NCBI RefSeq assembly: GCF_003634215.1 | Contig: NZ_RBWX01000007.1 | Coordinates: 1,288,945-1,352,944 of the forward strand | Reading direction: 5' to 3' | DNA: 64,000 bases | Origin: Sphingosinicella microcystinivorans | GTDB lineage: Bacteria; Pseudomonadota; Alphaproteobacteria; Sphingomonadales; Sphingomonadaceae | Part shown: one piece after another, positions 8,297-16,905 of the stretch | Layout of the letters: every line of letters begins with the position of its first letter | Numbering within the stretch: the first letter of the stretch is position 1 | The notes under the pieces: model-generated | The model's database searches: none | What the model was told of the DNA's origin: nothing | The model's input: the letters and a program-made list of their open reading frames with translations, nothing else | Program-made: the position numbers and the translations under genes

Positions 8297-9526
8297 TTAT
8301 TGCCTTTTCGGTTGGAGGCTGGCGACCAGCGTCCCGAATGCCCGCGCTGTTTCCTCGGCCGCACGATCGGCTTCCTGTGTGACGGCGGTTTGTTGGAGGA
8401 AGCCGTGGGGCAGGGCCGCGTATTCCATGTAGACGGTGTGTACGCCCGCCTTTTTCAAAGCCTCCGCGTAAGCACGGTCTGAATCTCTCAGCGGATCGAA
8501 GCCGGCCGCGGCAACGAGCGTTGGCGGCATGATCGCGAAGTTGTCGGCCAGAATCGGCGAGATCTCGGGCTGAGACAAATCCATCTCCGGAAACACACGC
8601 TGGTGCACATAATTCGTGAAGGGCTCGTCGAGACCGAAGCCATTCCAGAACAGACGCGCAGAAGCGTAATGGATACGCATGACAGGCACGCTGCGGTTAT
8701 CAACGGCAGCGTAGTAAAGCAGCTGACACGCAGGTTTCGGCTTTCCAGCCTTGTGAGCCCTGGCCGTCACCACGACCGACATGTTGCCGCCGGCGCTATC
8801 CCCGCCCACGCAAATGCGCGAGGTGTCGGCGTTCAAACGGTCGGCATTTTCCAGCGCCCAGTAGTAAGCATCTTCAGCATCGTTCCACGACGCGGGATAC
8901 GGGCTTTCGGGTGCGAGCCGGTAGTCGGTCGAAATGACTATCACTCCGGCTTCGTGAGCCAGTCGCCGCATGGCGCGGTCCACCGCTTCGATGTTGCCGA
9001 ACAGCCAGCCGCCTCCGTGATAGTAGACGAGAACCGGAAGCGGGCCTTCCGCCCTGGGCCTGTAAATGCGGACCGGAATGGGCTTGCCGTCCCTTGCCGT
9101 GACGGTTTCGTTCGTTATCGACGCGAGTTCTGGCCCCGGCTTTGTGCGCCGGATCCAGCGCTGGTTTGCGTCCTCGCGCGTCTCCATGGCGCTTTGTGGC
9201 TCGTCAAAGGGGTCCGCTGCCGGTTTTTCGGGCCGGTCTTTCGCTTCTTGCGCTTCTGTTTCCGCCGCCACCCGTGCCTTGTGGAAAAGATACTGCATTC
9301 GAAGGTCGAGCGTCTGACCATCAAGGACGATCCGCTCGCCGCCAACCTGCTCCAGAACCCAGCTGTCGGGCTTGCTGGCGAGATCGGCGATCTCCTGATC
9401 CTCAGGGTGGGCGATGCGCGCCGCACTGCCTGCCGGAACGGGCGCGTCGAACGGCTTTTGCTGTTCGCACGCCGAAACAGCGAGAGCGAAAGCGGAAATG
9501 GTGCATAGATGGCTGCGGATCAACAT
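8297..9526 (-). CDS. Lipoprotein esterase/lipase, alpha/beta-hydrolase of the hormone-sensitive-lipase group
   Basis: The N-terminus is a lipoprotein signal with the lipobox LAVSAC, so Cys20 would be lipidated. After a charged spacer (about residues 85-125), the catalytic domain shows the oxyanion motif HGGGW (170-174), the nucleophile elbow GDSAGG (Ser244), an Asp in GFDPLRD and a His in LPHGF. This set defines the hormone-sensitive-lipase (family IV) esterases. The substrate is unknown. The enzyme would sit at the outer or inner membrane. It is convergent with the persulfide dioxygenase (42 bases) and 101 bases from era on the same strand. It shows no sign of disruption. Confidence 0.88.
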   Translation of the reverse strand: MLIRSHLCTISAFALAVSACEQQKPFDAPVPAGSAARIAHPEDQEIADLASKPDSWVLEQVGGERIVLDGQTLDLRMQYLFHKARVAAETEAQEAKDRPEKPAADPFDEPQSAMETREDANQRWIRRTKPGPELASITNETVTARDGKPIPVRIYRPRAEGPLPVLVYYHGGGWLFGNIEAVDRAMRRLAHEAGVIVISTDYRLAPESPYPASWNDAEDAYYWALENADRLNADTSRICVGGDSAGGNMSVVVTARAHKAGKPKPACQLLYYAAVDNRSVPVMRIHYASARLFWNGFGLDEPFTNYVHQRVFPEMDLSQPEISPILADNFAIMPPTLVAAAGFDPLRDSDRAYAEALKKAGVHTVYMEYAALPHGFLQQTAVTQEADRAAEETARAFGTLVASLQPKRQ

Positions 9527-9627
9527 GGCCTCCCTTGAAAGCCGGTCAATCGTGGCAGGCGTACATCAGGGAGCAATGCTGCAGGCGGGCAATTTCCCGT
9601 CCAGATGGGTAACCTCCGGGCGAGCCG

Positions 9628-10527
9628 TCAATCCACCCAGCCGAGGCCCATGTCCCGATAGGTTTCCCGGTCGTCAGCCCAATCGGGTTTCACCTTCACG
9701 TTCAGGAACAGGTGCACGCGGCGGTCGAGCATTGTTTCGAGTTCGGCGCGGGCGGCAGAGCCAATGGCGCGGATGCGCGTGCCGCCTTTGCCAAGAACGA
9801 TGGCCTTCTGCGTATCGCGCTGAACGAGTATCTGCTGGTGGATCTTCACGGAGCCGTTCTTCTGCTCCTCCCACAGCTCGGTTTCCACCGTGGAGGCGTA
9901 GGGCAGTTCCTCGTGGAGCTGGCGGTAAAGCTGTTCACGCGTGATCTCTGCGGCGAGAAGCCGCGTGGTGATGTTGGAAACCTGATCTTCCGGGAAGTGC
10001 CAAGGGCCTTCGGGGAGCGCGGCGGCGAGCGTGCGCCGGAGATCATCGATGCCGTCGCCGGTGACGGACGAGACCATGAGCGTTTCCGCGAAATCGACGC
10101 GGCGGTTCGCTTCGGCCGCGATGGGCAGCAGGCGCTCCTTCGCGGCGATGTCGGTCTTGGTGATTGCGAGCATCTTCGGCTCGGGCCGGTTTGCGAGAAC
10201 TTCGAGGATCGCGTTCGTTTCCTCGGACATCGCGCGCTTGCCGTCGATGACGAGAAGGACGATGTCGGCGCCCGCCGTACCTTCCCACGCCGCGTGAACC
10301 ATGGCGCGATCGAGACGGCGCCTGGGCTGGAAGATCCCGGGCGTATCGACGAGAAGGATCTGGGTTTCGCCCTCAATCGCGAGGCCCATCAGGCGCGTGC
10401 GCGTCGTCTGCACCTTGGGGCTGACGATCGCGACCTTCTGGCCGACGATCGCGTTGACGAGGCTCGACTTGCCCGCGTTTGGCGCGCCGACCACCGCAAC
10501 CACGCCGCAAAAGGTCTTTTCGGTCAT
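9628..10527 (-). CDS. era: GTPase Era
   Basis: Era binds 16S rRNA near its 3' end and promotes 30S subunit maturation. The 299-residue protein has an N-terminal GTPase domain with the P-loop GAPNAGKSS (14-22), switch II VDTPGIF and the base-recognition motif ITKTD, followed by a KH RNA-binding domain with VLGKGGTRIRAIG. The start overlaps the rnc stop by four bases (ATGA, 10524-10527), so the two are translationally coupled. It is the last gene of the lepB-rnc-era unit; recO, which follows in E. coli, lies about 4.8 kb further on. Confidence 0.97.
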   Translation of the reverse strand: MTEKTFCGVVAVVGAPNAGKSSLVNAIVGQKVAIVSPKVQTTRTRLMGLAIEGETQILLVDTPGIFQPRRRLDRAMVHAAWEGTAGADIVLLVIDGKRAMSEETNAILEVLANRPEPKMLAITKTDIAAKERLLPIAAEANRRVDFAETLMVSSVTGDGIDDLRRTLAAALPEGPWHFPEDQVSNITTRLLAAEITREQLYRQLHEELPYASTVETELWEEQKNGSVKIHQQILVQRDTQKAIVLGKGGTRIRAIGSAARAELETMLDRRVHLFLNVKVKPDWADDRETYRDMGLGWVD

Positions 10528-11186
10528 TCACCCGTCTCCCGCGCGAGCAGTGCGATCGCCGCCTGCTTCTCCGCTTCCTGTTTGCTGGACCCTTCCGCCT
10601 CTTCCGGCGTGTAGCCCCTGACAGTGACACGAACGCGGAAACTCGGCGCATGATCCGGACCGGAGCGGCCAACGACTTCGTAAGACGGAATCGGCAGGCG
10701 CTTTGCCTGGGCCCACTCCTGTAGCGCGGACTTCGGATCGCGCGGTGCTGAGGCCGGGCGATCGAGATGCGCGGCCCATTGGGCATGAATAAAGCTCTCG
10801 GCGGCGGCAAGGCCGCCATCGACATAGAGCGCACCGATCAGGGCCTCGCAGATATCGCCAAGTACATTGTCCGACCGGTGCACGCCCGCTTGCCGCGCGG
10901 CGGTTTCCATGCGGATCATCGCCGGGACGCCAACCGCACGGGCGACCACGGCGCATGTGCCCCTGTCGACGAGCGCGGCGAAGCGGCGGGCAAGCTCGCC
11001 CTCCGTCTCGTCGAAGCGCTGATAGAGCCACGCAGCGACGACGCAGCCGAGCACGCGATCGCCGAGGAATTCGAGTCGTTCATAGTTGCGTTTGCGCCCG
11101 CCGCCATGGGTGAGCGCGGTTTCAAGCAGCTTCGTGTCGCTAAAATCGTGGCCGAGTGCCCCTCGTGCCCACGCAGTGCTATCCAT
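10524..11186 (-). CDS. rnc: Ribonuclease III
   Basis: RNase III cuts double-stranded RNA in rRNA precursors and regulatory RNAs. The catalytic signature NYERLEFLGDRVL and the second metal-ligand segment SDNVLGDICEALIGALY are intact, followed by a double-stranded-RNA-binding domain in the last 70 residues (DPKSALQEWAQ onward). The ATG at 11186 was chosen: it overlaps the lepB stop as TGATG and gives 220 residues, the usual length. An open frame up to 11249 would add 21 residues read inside lepB. Confidence 0.96.
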   Translation of the reverse strand: MDSTAWARGALGHDFSDTKLLETALTHGGGRKRNYERLEFLGDRVLGCVVAAWLYQRFDETEGELARRFAALVDRGTCAVVARAVGVPAMIRMETAARQAGVHRSDNVLGDICEALIGALYVDGGLAAAESFIHAQWAAHLDRPASAPRDPKSALQEWAQAKRLPIPSYEVVGRSGPDHAPSFRVRVTVRGYTPEEAEGSSKQEAEKQAAIALLARETGE

Positions 11187-12037
11187 CAGAAGAGGCGCCC
11201 GATGCGCTCCCAACGCGCGGCGGAAACCCATGTCCAAGGCATGACCCAACTTGCTGAGCCGTCGGTCGAGAAGAACATGATCTCGGCACGGCCGACGAGG
11301 TTTTCCGCAGGCACGAAGCTGATGCCACCTTCGGCGAAGCTGAAGCGGCTATCGGAGCTGTTGTCCCGATTGTCGCCCATCATGAAATAATGGCCTTCGG
11401 GCACCACGAACGGTGCGGTGTCGTCGCCCGCGCTCATTGGATCGCTGTCGAGGACAAAATAGGTGCGCCCGCCGGGCAGCGTTTCTTCAAAACGCATGTA
11501 GCGGCACATGCGCTCGCCGTTCGCGTCCACGAAGACCTCGCCCTTGAGGCAGGCCATATTCGGGCTCTGCGGCACAACGAAATCGGCGACGCGGCGCTTG
11601 GGCACGGCATCGCCGTTCAGGTAAAGCGTGCCCCCGCGCATCTGAATGATGTCGCCGGGCAGTCCGATCACGCGCTTGATGAAATCCGTGCGGTTGTCGC
11701 TCGGCGTCTTGAACACGGCGATGTCGCCGCGCTCCGGCGCGCTGCCGCCGATGCGGCCTTCGAAGATCGGCGGGCCCATCGGGAAGGAATAGCGGCTGTA
11801 GCCGTAAGGCCATTTCGCCACGAACAGATAATCACCCACGAGCAGGCGCGGCAGCATCGATTCGGACGGGATGTTAAAGGGTTCGTAGCCGAACGAGCGT
11901 AAGAACAGCGCGATCAGCACCGCGCCGACGATGGTTCTGAGGCCTTCCTTCATCGAACCGAGCATCTGTTCACCGCGCGCCTGATGGACTGCGCGGGCGG
12001 CTTCGGTAGAAGGGTCTACGGTTTCGGGATCGCTCAC
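11186..12037 (-). CDS. lepB: Signal peptidase I
   Basis: LepB removes Sec and Tat signal peptides on the outer face of the inner membrane. The 283-residue protein has one N-terminal transmembrane segment (about 33-50, TIVGAVLIALFLRSF). It has the nucleophile Ser60 in IPSESMLP, the general-base Lys121 in FIKRVIGLPGD, and the C-terminal box MGDNRDNSSDSR. Two Cys residues (MACLK and MCRYM) flank a loop and could pair in the periplasm. The start read here is a GTG at 12037 with a weak ribosome site; an ATG 24 codons in is an alternative. It leads the lepB-rnc-era unit. Confidence 0.95.
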   Translation of the reverse strand: MSDPETVDPSTEAARAVHQARGEQMLGSMKEGLRTIVGAVLIALFLRSFGYEPFNIPSESMLPRLLVGDYLFVAKWPYGYSRYSFPMGPPIFEGRIGGSAPERGDIAVFKTPSDNRTDFIKRVIGLPGDIIQMRGGTLYLNGDAVPKRRVADFVVPQSPNMACLKGEVFVDANGERMCRYMRFEETLPGGRTYFVLDSDPMSAGDDTAPFVVPEGHYFMMGDNRDNSSDSRFSFAEGGISFVPAENLVGRAEIMFFSTDGSASWVMPWTWVSAARWERIGRLF

Positions 12038-12090
12038 AGGGCGGCACTATTGGCCCCGGTCCGGGGTGTCAAGCAAGGAGCGGAGAGCGG

Positions 12091-13617
12091 ATGGACGAGC
12101 GGAGCGCGGCCTGGGCGGCGGCAGCGGAGGCAGCGAGCGATGTTCCGACGCTGACCGCGCTGTTCGCGGCGGAAGCGGATCGGGCAGGGCGGCTTTCGGT
12201 GGACGTCGCCGGGCTCCATTTCGACCTTTCGAAAATGCATCTGTCGAAGGCGGCGGAGGTTGCGCTTGCAGGGCTGCTGGCAGCCTCGGACTTCGAATCC
12301 CGGCGTGCGGCGCTGCTCTCTGGCGCGACTGTGAACCCCAGCGAGGCGCGCGCGGCGACGCATGCGGCTGAGCGCGGTTCAGGCAGCGGATCGGCGGTTG
12401 CGGCTGCGGCCGACGCGCGGCGCGCGATGCAGAGGCTGGTGGAGCGCGTGGAGTGCGGGGCGTTCGGCGAGATCCGGCATATCCTCCACATCGGCATCGG
12501 CGGCTCAGCGCTTGGCCCCGCATTGCTGGTGGATGCGCTTGGTGGCGACGGCGCACGCTATGATACGCACATCATTTCCAACATCGATGGCGTCGCGCTT
12601 GAGCGTGCGATGCGCGTCTGCGACCCCGCGCGGACGCTGGTGGTGGTGGTGTCGAAGACGTTCACGACCGTCGAGACCCTGACCAACGCCGAGAGTGCGC
12701 GGGACTGGATCGGCGGCGCGGAGCGCTTCGTCGCGGTGACGGCGGCGCCCGAGAAGGCTGCGGCATGGGGTGTGGCGCGCGAGAATGTGCTCGGCTTCGC
12801 GGAAAGTGTCGGCGGCCGCTATTCGCTGTGGTCGGCGGTGGGCGTGACAGCAGCGCTCGGTCTCGGCTGGGTGGCGTTCGAGTCGCTACTGGCGGGCGCG
12901 CGCGAGATGGACACGCATTTTGAAACCACGCCCGTCGCGGCGAACGCGCCGGTGCTCGCGGCGATGGTGGATGTGTTCTACGCGGCCTTCCTTGGCGCCG
13001 AGACGCGCGCGGTGTTTGCTTATGACGAACGGCTGCGGTTTCTCCCGTCGTTCCTCCAGCAGCTTGAGATGGAAAGCAACGGCAAGCGCGTGGATACGAC
13101 GGGGAGGGCGCTCCAGCACCCGAGCGCCGCGATCTCGTGGGGCGGCACGGGCACGGATGCGCAGCACGCGGTGTTCCAGCTTCTGCATCAGGGCACGCAT
13201 CTGGTGCCGGCCGAGTTCGTGATGGTGAAGACGCCGGGGCACGGGCTGGGCGCCGCGCATCACCGGCAGCTTCTCGCGAATGCCATTGCGCAGGGCGCGG
13301 CGCTAATGCGCGGGCGGACAGCGCAAGAGGCGCTGGCGGTGAGCAGTGGTGATGCCGCGCTCGCGGCGGCGAAGACGTTTCCGGGCAACCGGCCTTCGAG
13401 CGCGATCGTGCTCGAAACACTGCAGCCGCACACATTGGGCGCGCTGATCGCCTTCTATGAACACCGCACGTTCACGGCGGCGGTGCTGCTCGGCATCAAC
13501 CCGTTCGACCAGTGGGGCGTTGAACTCGGCAAGGAGATGGCCCGCGCTGCTCTGGACGGCAACGCGGGCGAAGGGTTTGATGCGTCGAGCCGAGCCTTGC
13601 TGGCGCGGTTGCTCTAG
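12091..13617 (+). CDS. pgi: Glucose-6-phosphate isomerase
   Basis: This enzyme interconverts glucose 6-phosphate and fructose 6-phosphate. The 508 residues include the phosphate-binding loop HIGIGGSALGP, the SKTFTTVET segment, the catalytic Glu in QQLEMESNGKRV, and the C-terminal family signature NPFDQWGVELGK. The ATG at 12091 follows AGGAG. It is divergent from lepB (53 bases between starts) and its stop overlaps the metY stop by four bases (CTAG, 13614-13617). In organisms of this group it may serve the Entner-Doudoroff or pentose-phosphate cycle as well as gluconeogenesis; the window does not say. Confidence 0.96.
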   Translation: MDERSAAWAAAAEAASDVPTLTALFAAEADRAGRLSVDVAGLHFDLSKMHLSKAAEVALAGLLAASDFESRRAALLSGATVNPSEARAATHAAERGSGSGSAVAAAADARRAMQRLVERVECGAFGEIRHILHIGIGGSALGPALLVDALGGDGARYDTHIISNIDGVALERAMRVCDPARTLVVVVSKTFTTVETLTNAESARDWIGGAERFVAVTAAPEKAAAWGVARENVLGFAESVGGRYSLWSAVGVTAALGLGWVAFESLLAGAREMDTHFETTPVAANAPVLAAMVDVFYAAFLGAETRAVFAYDERLRFLPSFLQQLEMESNGKRVDTTGRALQHPSAAISWGGTGTDAQHAVFQLLHQGTHLVPAEFVMVKTPGHGLGAAHHRQLLANAIAQGAALMRGRTAQEALAVSSGDAALAAAKTFPGNRPSSAIVLETLQPHTLGALIAFYEHRTFTAAVLLGINPFDQWGVELGKEMARAALDGNAGEGFDASSRALLARLL

Positions 13618-14909
13618 GTGCTGGCTGCTACCAGTGCCTGTTCGATATCGGCGATGATGTCGTCGATATGTTCGAGGCCGATCGACAGGCGGACGTAGCC
13701 GGGGGAGACGCCGGTGGCGATCTGGTCGGCTTCCGAAAGCTGCGAGTGCGTCGTCGAGGCGGGGTGAATCGCGAGGCTGCGCGCGTCGCCGATGTTGGCG
13801 ACGTGGTAGAGCAGTTTCAGATTGTCAATGAACGCGCGGCCGGCGTCGCGGCCGCCTTCAAGCTCGAATCCGAGCAAGCCGCCGAAACCACCCTTCAGGT
13901 ACTTGTCCGCGCGCGCGCGGGTGTCGCTATCCTGAGCGGATGGGTGAATAACCTTCGCTATGCCCTTGCGCTTCTTCAGATAGTCGGCAACCGCCTGCGC
14001 GTTGCTGCAATGGCGCGGCATCCGGAGCGGCAGGGTTTCGAGGCCCTGCAGAAGCTGGAAGGCGTTCATCGGCGACAGCGCGGCGCCGAGATCGCGCAGC
14101 AACACGGTGCGGGCGCGCAGGATGTAGGCGATGGGTCCGAGCGGCTTTACCGCCTGCGTCCACACCGCGCCGTGGTAGCTCGGGTCTGGCGTATTGAGGG
14201 TTGGGTGACGCTCTGGCACTGCTTCCCAATCAAAGGCGCCGCTGTCGACGATGAGACCGCCGATCGAGGTGCCGTGGCCGCCAATGTATTTCGTTGCCGA
14301 ATAGACGACGATCGCCGCCCCATGATCGAACGGGCGGGCGAGGAGCGGTGCGGCGGTGTTGTCGACGATAAGCGGGATGCCGAGCGGACGGCCGAGTGCG
14401 GCGACCTCGCCGATTGGGAACACGCGGAGCTTTGGGTTTGGCAGCGTCTCGGCATACCAGGCGCGGGTGCGGTCGTCGCTGGCGCGCACGAACGCTTGCG
14501 GGTCCGCCGGATCGACGAAGCGGACTTCTATGCCCTGATCCTTCAGCGTGTTCGCAAACAGGTTCCACGTTCCACCGTAAAGATCGGTAGAACTTACGAT
14601 ATTATCGCCCGCACGCGCGAGGTTCTGGATCGCGAATGCTGATGCGGCTTGGCCCGAAGCGACGGCGAGCGCGGCGACGCCCCCCTCGAGCGCGGCGATG
14701 CGCTGCTCAAGAATGTCGGTCGTGGGGTTCATGATGCGCGTGTAGATGTTGCCAAGCTCGGAGAGCGCGAACAGGTTTGCCGCGTGCTCGGTGTTTTTGA
14801 ACTGGTACGACGTCGTCTGGTAGATTGGGGGTGCCACCGCGCCCGTTGTTGGGTCCGCGCGCCAGCCGGCGTGAAGCGCCAGCGTTTCGGGGTGCAGGCT
14901 GTTGGTCAC
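13614..14909 (-). CDS. metY: O-acetylhomoserine sulfhydrylase (aminocarboxypropyltransferase)
   Basis: This PLP enzyme of the Cys/Met-metabolism family makes homocysteine from O-acetylhomoserine and sulfide. The 431-residue length, PIYQTTSYQFKNTEHAANLF near the N-terminus and the insert between the PLP-Lys region and the C-terminal domain fit MetY rather than the shorter MetB/MetC. The PLP lysine is in SATKYIGGHG and the substrate-binding Tyr/Arg in IYTRIMNPT. The start is a GTG at 14909 preceded by AGGAGG with eight bases between. The 140-base leader towards typA holds several small hairpins. A MetC homologue lies at 52296-53462, so both direct sulfhydrylation and transsulfuration look possible. 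Confidence 0.92.
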   Translation of the reverse strand: MTNSLHPETLALHAGWRADPTTGAVAPPIYQTTSYQFKNTEHAANLFALSELGNIYTRIMNPTTDILEQRIAALEGGVAALAVASGQAASAFAIQNLARAGDNIVSSTDLYGGTWNLFANTLKDQGIEVRFVDPADPQAFVRASDDRTRAWYAETLPNPKLRVFPIGEVAALGRPLGIPLIVDNTAAPLLARPFDHGAAIVVYSATKYIGGHGTSIGGLIVDSGAFDWEAVPERHPTLNTPDPSYHGAVWTQAVKPLGPIAYILRARTVLLRDLGAALSPMNAFQLLQGLETLPLRMPRHCSNAQAVADYLKKRKGIAKVIHPSAQDSDTRARADKYLKGGFGGLLGFELEGGRDAGRAFIDNLKLLYHVANIGDARSLAIHPASTTHSQLSEADQIATGVSPGYVRLSIGLEHIDDIIADIEQALVAAST

Positions 14910-14944
14910 GGCTTATCCTCCTTGTTGGTTTTTAAGCTCTAATC

Positions 14945-14994
14945 GTGCGGGTGCACCTTCGCCAAGAGGCGACACGCCTTGCTGCGATGCAGCA
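14945..14994 (-). promoter_or_regulatory. Structured leader upstream of metY
   Basis: Within the 140-base gap between the divergent metY and typA genes, three small perfect stems lie in a row: GTGC-N4-GCAC (14945-14956), AGGCG-N3-CGCCT (14967-14979) and TGCTGC-N3-GCAGCA (14980-14994). In metY mRNA they would precede the AGGAGG ribosome site by about 30 to 80 bases. A leader control of methionine genes is plausible, but I could not fit the conserved core of the SAM-II class or another known SAM-binding RNA. The same DNA must also hold the typA promoter. Confidence 0.3.
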
Positions 14995-15049
14995 GGTGCT
15001 GTATGGGCGCGCGCAAATCCCGTTTCCTCGAATCTGAAAGAGACCCCCG

Positions 15050-16876
15050 ATGGGCCTTCGCAACGTGGCCATTATCGCCCACGTCGACCACGGCAAGACG
15101 ACGCTCGTGGACCAACTGTTCCGCCAGTCCGGCACCTTCCGCGAGAATCAGCGCGTCGAAGAGCGCGCGATGGATTCGAACGACCTCGAAAAAGAGCGCG
15201 GCATCACCATCCTTGCCAAGTGCACCTCCGTCGAGTGGGCGCACGGCGGCGAGACGACACGCATCAACATCGTCGATACGCCCGGCCACGCCGACTTCGG
15301 CGGCGAAGTGGAACGAATCCTCTCGATGGTGGACGGCGTGATCCTACTCGTCGACGCCGCCGAAGGGCCGATGCCGCAGACGAAGTTCGTGACCGGCAAG
15401 GCGCTCGCGCTTGGGCTTCGCCCGATCGTCGTCGTTAACAAGGTCGATCGTTCCGACGCGCGCGCCGATGAGGTGCTCGACGAAGTATTCGAACTATTCA
15501 TGGCGCTTGATGCCAGCGACGAGCAACTCGACTTCCCGGCGCTGTTCGCGAGCGGCCGCGGCGGTTATGCGGGTCTTACGGCGGACGTGCGCTCGGGTGA
15601 CCTGACACCGCTGTTCGAGAAGATCGTGGAGCATGTGCCGGCGCCGAACACCGACGTGAACGGGCCGTTCAAGATGCTGGCGACGCTGCTCGACCGCGAC
15701 AACTTCCTTGGCCGTATCCTCACGGGGCGCATCGCGAGCGGCAAGCTTTCGGCGAACATGCCGATCCGTGCCATTGATGCCGACGGCAAGGTCGTCGAGG
15801 AAGGCCGCGCCAGCAAGGTCTTCGCTTTCCGCGGCCTGGAGCGGGTGCCGGTGGAAACCGCCGAGGCGGGCGACATCGTCGCCATCGCCGGGCTTTCGAC
15901 CGCGACCGTAGCCAACACCATTGCCGAGCCTTCGGTAACCGAGGCGTTGCCCGCGCAGCCGATCGATCCCCCCACGCTCGCCATGACTTTCGCCGTTAAC
16001 GACAGCCCGTTTGCAGGCCGCGAAGGCAGCAAGGTGACGAGTCGCATGATCCGCGACCGCCTGCTGCGCGAGTCGGAAGGCAACGTCGCTATCCGCGTGA
16101 CCGAAAGCGCCGACAAGGACAGCTTCGAAGTGGCGGGTCGCGGCGAACTTCAGCTTGGCGTTCTGATTGAGACGATGCGCCGCGAAGGCTTCGAACTCGG
16201 CATCTCTCGTCCGCGCGTTCTCTTCAGAGAGGGTGCGAATGGCCGTGAAGAACCCTATGAAAACGTGGTGATCGATGTAGACGAGGAACACTCGGGCACG
16301 GTCGTCGAGAAGATGGCGCTCCGGAAGGGCGAGATGACCGACATGCGCCCCTCGGGCGGCGGCAAGACGCGCCTTACCTTCATTGCGCCGTCGCGCGGGC
16401 TCATCGGTTATCATGGCGAGTTCCTGTCCGACACGCGCGGCACCGGCATCATGAACCGCGTGTTCGACAGCTACGGGCCGCACAAGGGCCAGATTGCCGG
16501 GCGCCAGAACGGCGTGCTCATCTCGATGGAACAGGGCGAAGCGGTCGCCTACGCGCTGAACGCGCTCGAAGATCGCGGCATCCTTTTCATCTCGCCGGGC
16601 GAGCCGCTGTATCAGGGCATGGTGATCGGCGAGAACGCGAAGCCTCAGGACCTTGAGGTCAACCCGCTGAAATCGAAGCAGCTCACCAACTTCCGCGCAT
16701 CGGGCAAGGATGACGCAATCCGCCTGACACCGCCGAAGCGCATGACGCTGGAACAGGCGATCGCCTACATCGACGACGACGAGCTGGTGGAAGTGACGCC
16801 GAAGTCGATCCGCATCCGCAAGCGCTTCCTCGATCCGCACGAACGGAAGCGCGAATCGCGCAAGGCGGCAGCCTGA
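15050..16876 (+). CDS. typA: Ribosome-associated GTPase TypA/BipA
   Basis: TypA is an EF-G-like translational GTPase needed for 50S assembly and stress growth. The 608 residues show the P-loop [11 protein letters not shown] (about 10-20), switch [14 protein letters not shown], base recognition NKVDR, then domains II, III and V and the BipA-specific C-terminal domain ([19 protein letters not shown]). No domain IV is present, as expected. The start ATG at 15050 begins the conserved [14 protein letters not shown]. It is divergent from metY and convergent with a serine hydrolase; a strong hairpin (16882-16905) separates the two stops. Confidence 0.97.
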   Translation: MGLRNVAIIAHVDHGKTTLVDQLFRQSGTFRENQRVEERAMDSNDLEKERGITILAKCTSVEWAHGGETTRINIVDTPGHADFGGEVERILSMVDGVILLVDAAEGPMPQTKFVTGKALALGLRPIVVVNKVDRSDARADEVLDEVFELFMALDASDEQLDFPALFASGRGGYAGLTADVRSGDLTPLFEKIVEHVPAPNTDVNGPFKMLATLLDRDNFLGRILTGRIASGKLSANMPIRAIDADGKVVEEGRASKVFAFRGLERVPVETAEAGDIVAIAGLSTATVANTIAEPSVTEALPAQPIDPPTLAMTFAVNDSPFAGREGSKVTSRMIRDRLLRESEGNVAIRVTESADKDSFEVAGRGELQLGVLIETMRREGFELGISRPRVLFREGANGREEPYENVVIDVDEEHSGTVVEKMALRKGEMTDMRPSGGGKTRLTFIAPSRGLIGYHGEFLSDTRGTGIMNRVFDSYGPHKGQIAGRQNGVLISMEQGEAVAYALNALEDRGILFISPGEPLYQGMVIGENAKPQDLEVNPLKSKQLTNFRASGKDDAIRLTPPKRMTLEQAIAYIDDDELVEVTPKSIRIRKRFLDPHERKRESRKAAA

Positions 16877-16881
16877 CCGCG

Positions 16882-16905
16882 CGGCGGCTAGACTTCTAGC
16901 CGCCG
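16882..16905. terminator. Perfect 10-bp hairpin between convergent typA and serine-hydrolase genes
   Basis: CGGCGGCTAG (16882-16891) and CTAGCCGCCG (16896-16905) pair perfectly around an ACTT loop. The stem begins five bases after the typA stop and contains the stop of the opposing gene (16896-16898). No run of T follows on either strand, so it is not a canonical intrinsic terminator; it may instead protect 3' ends or act as a bidirectional stop. Confidence 0.5.

Noticed and set aside
14910-15049. SAM-II riboswitch upstream of metY
   Set aside because: The conserved pseudoknot core and the GCUAAA-like end could not be placed, so only a structured leader is reported.
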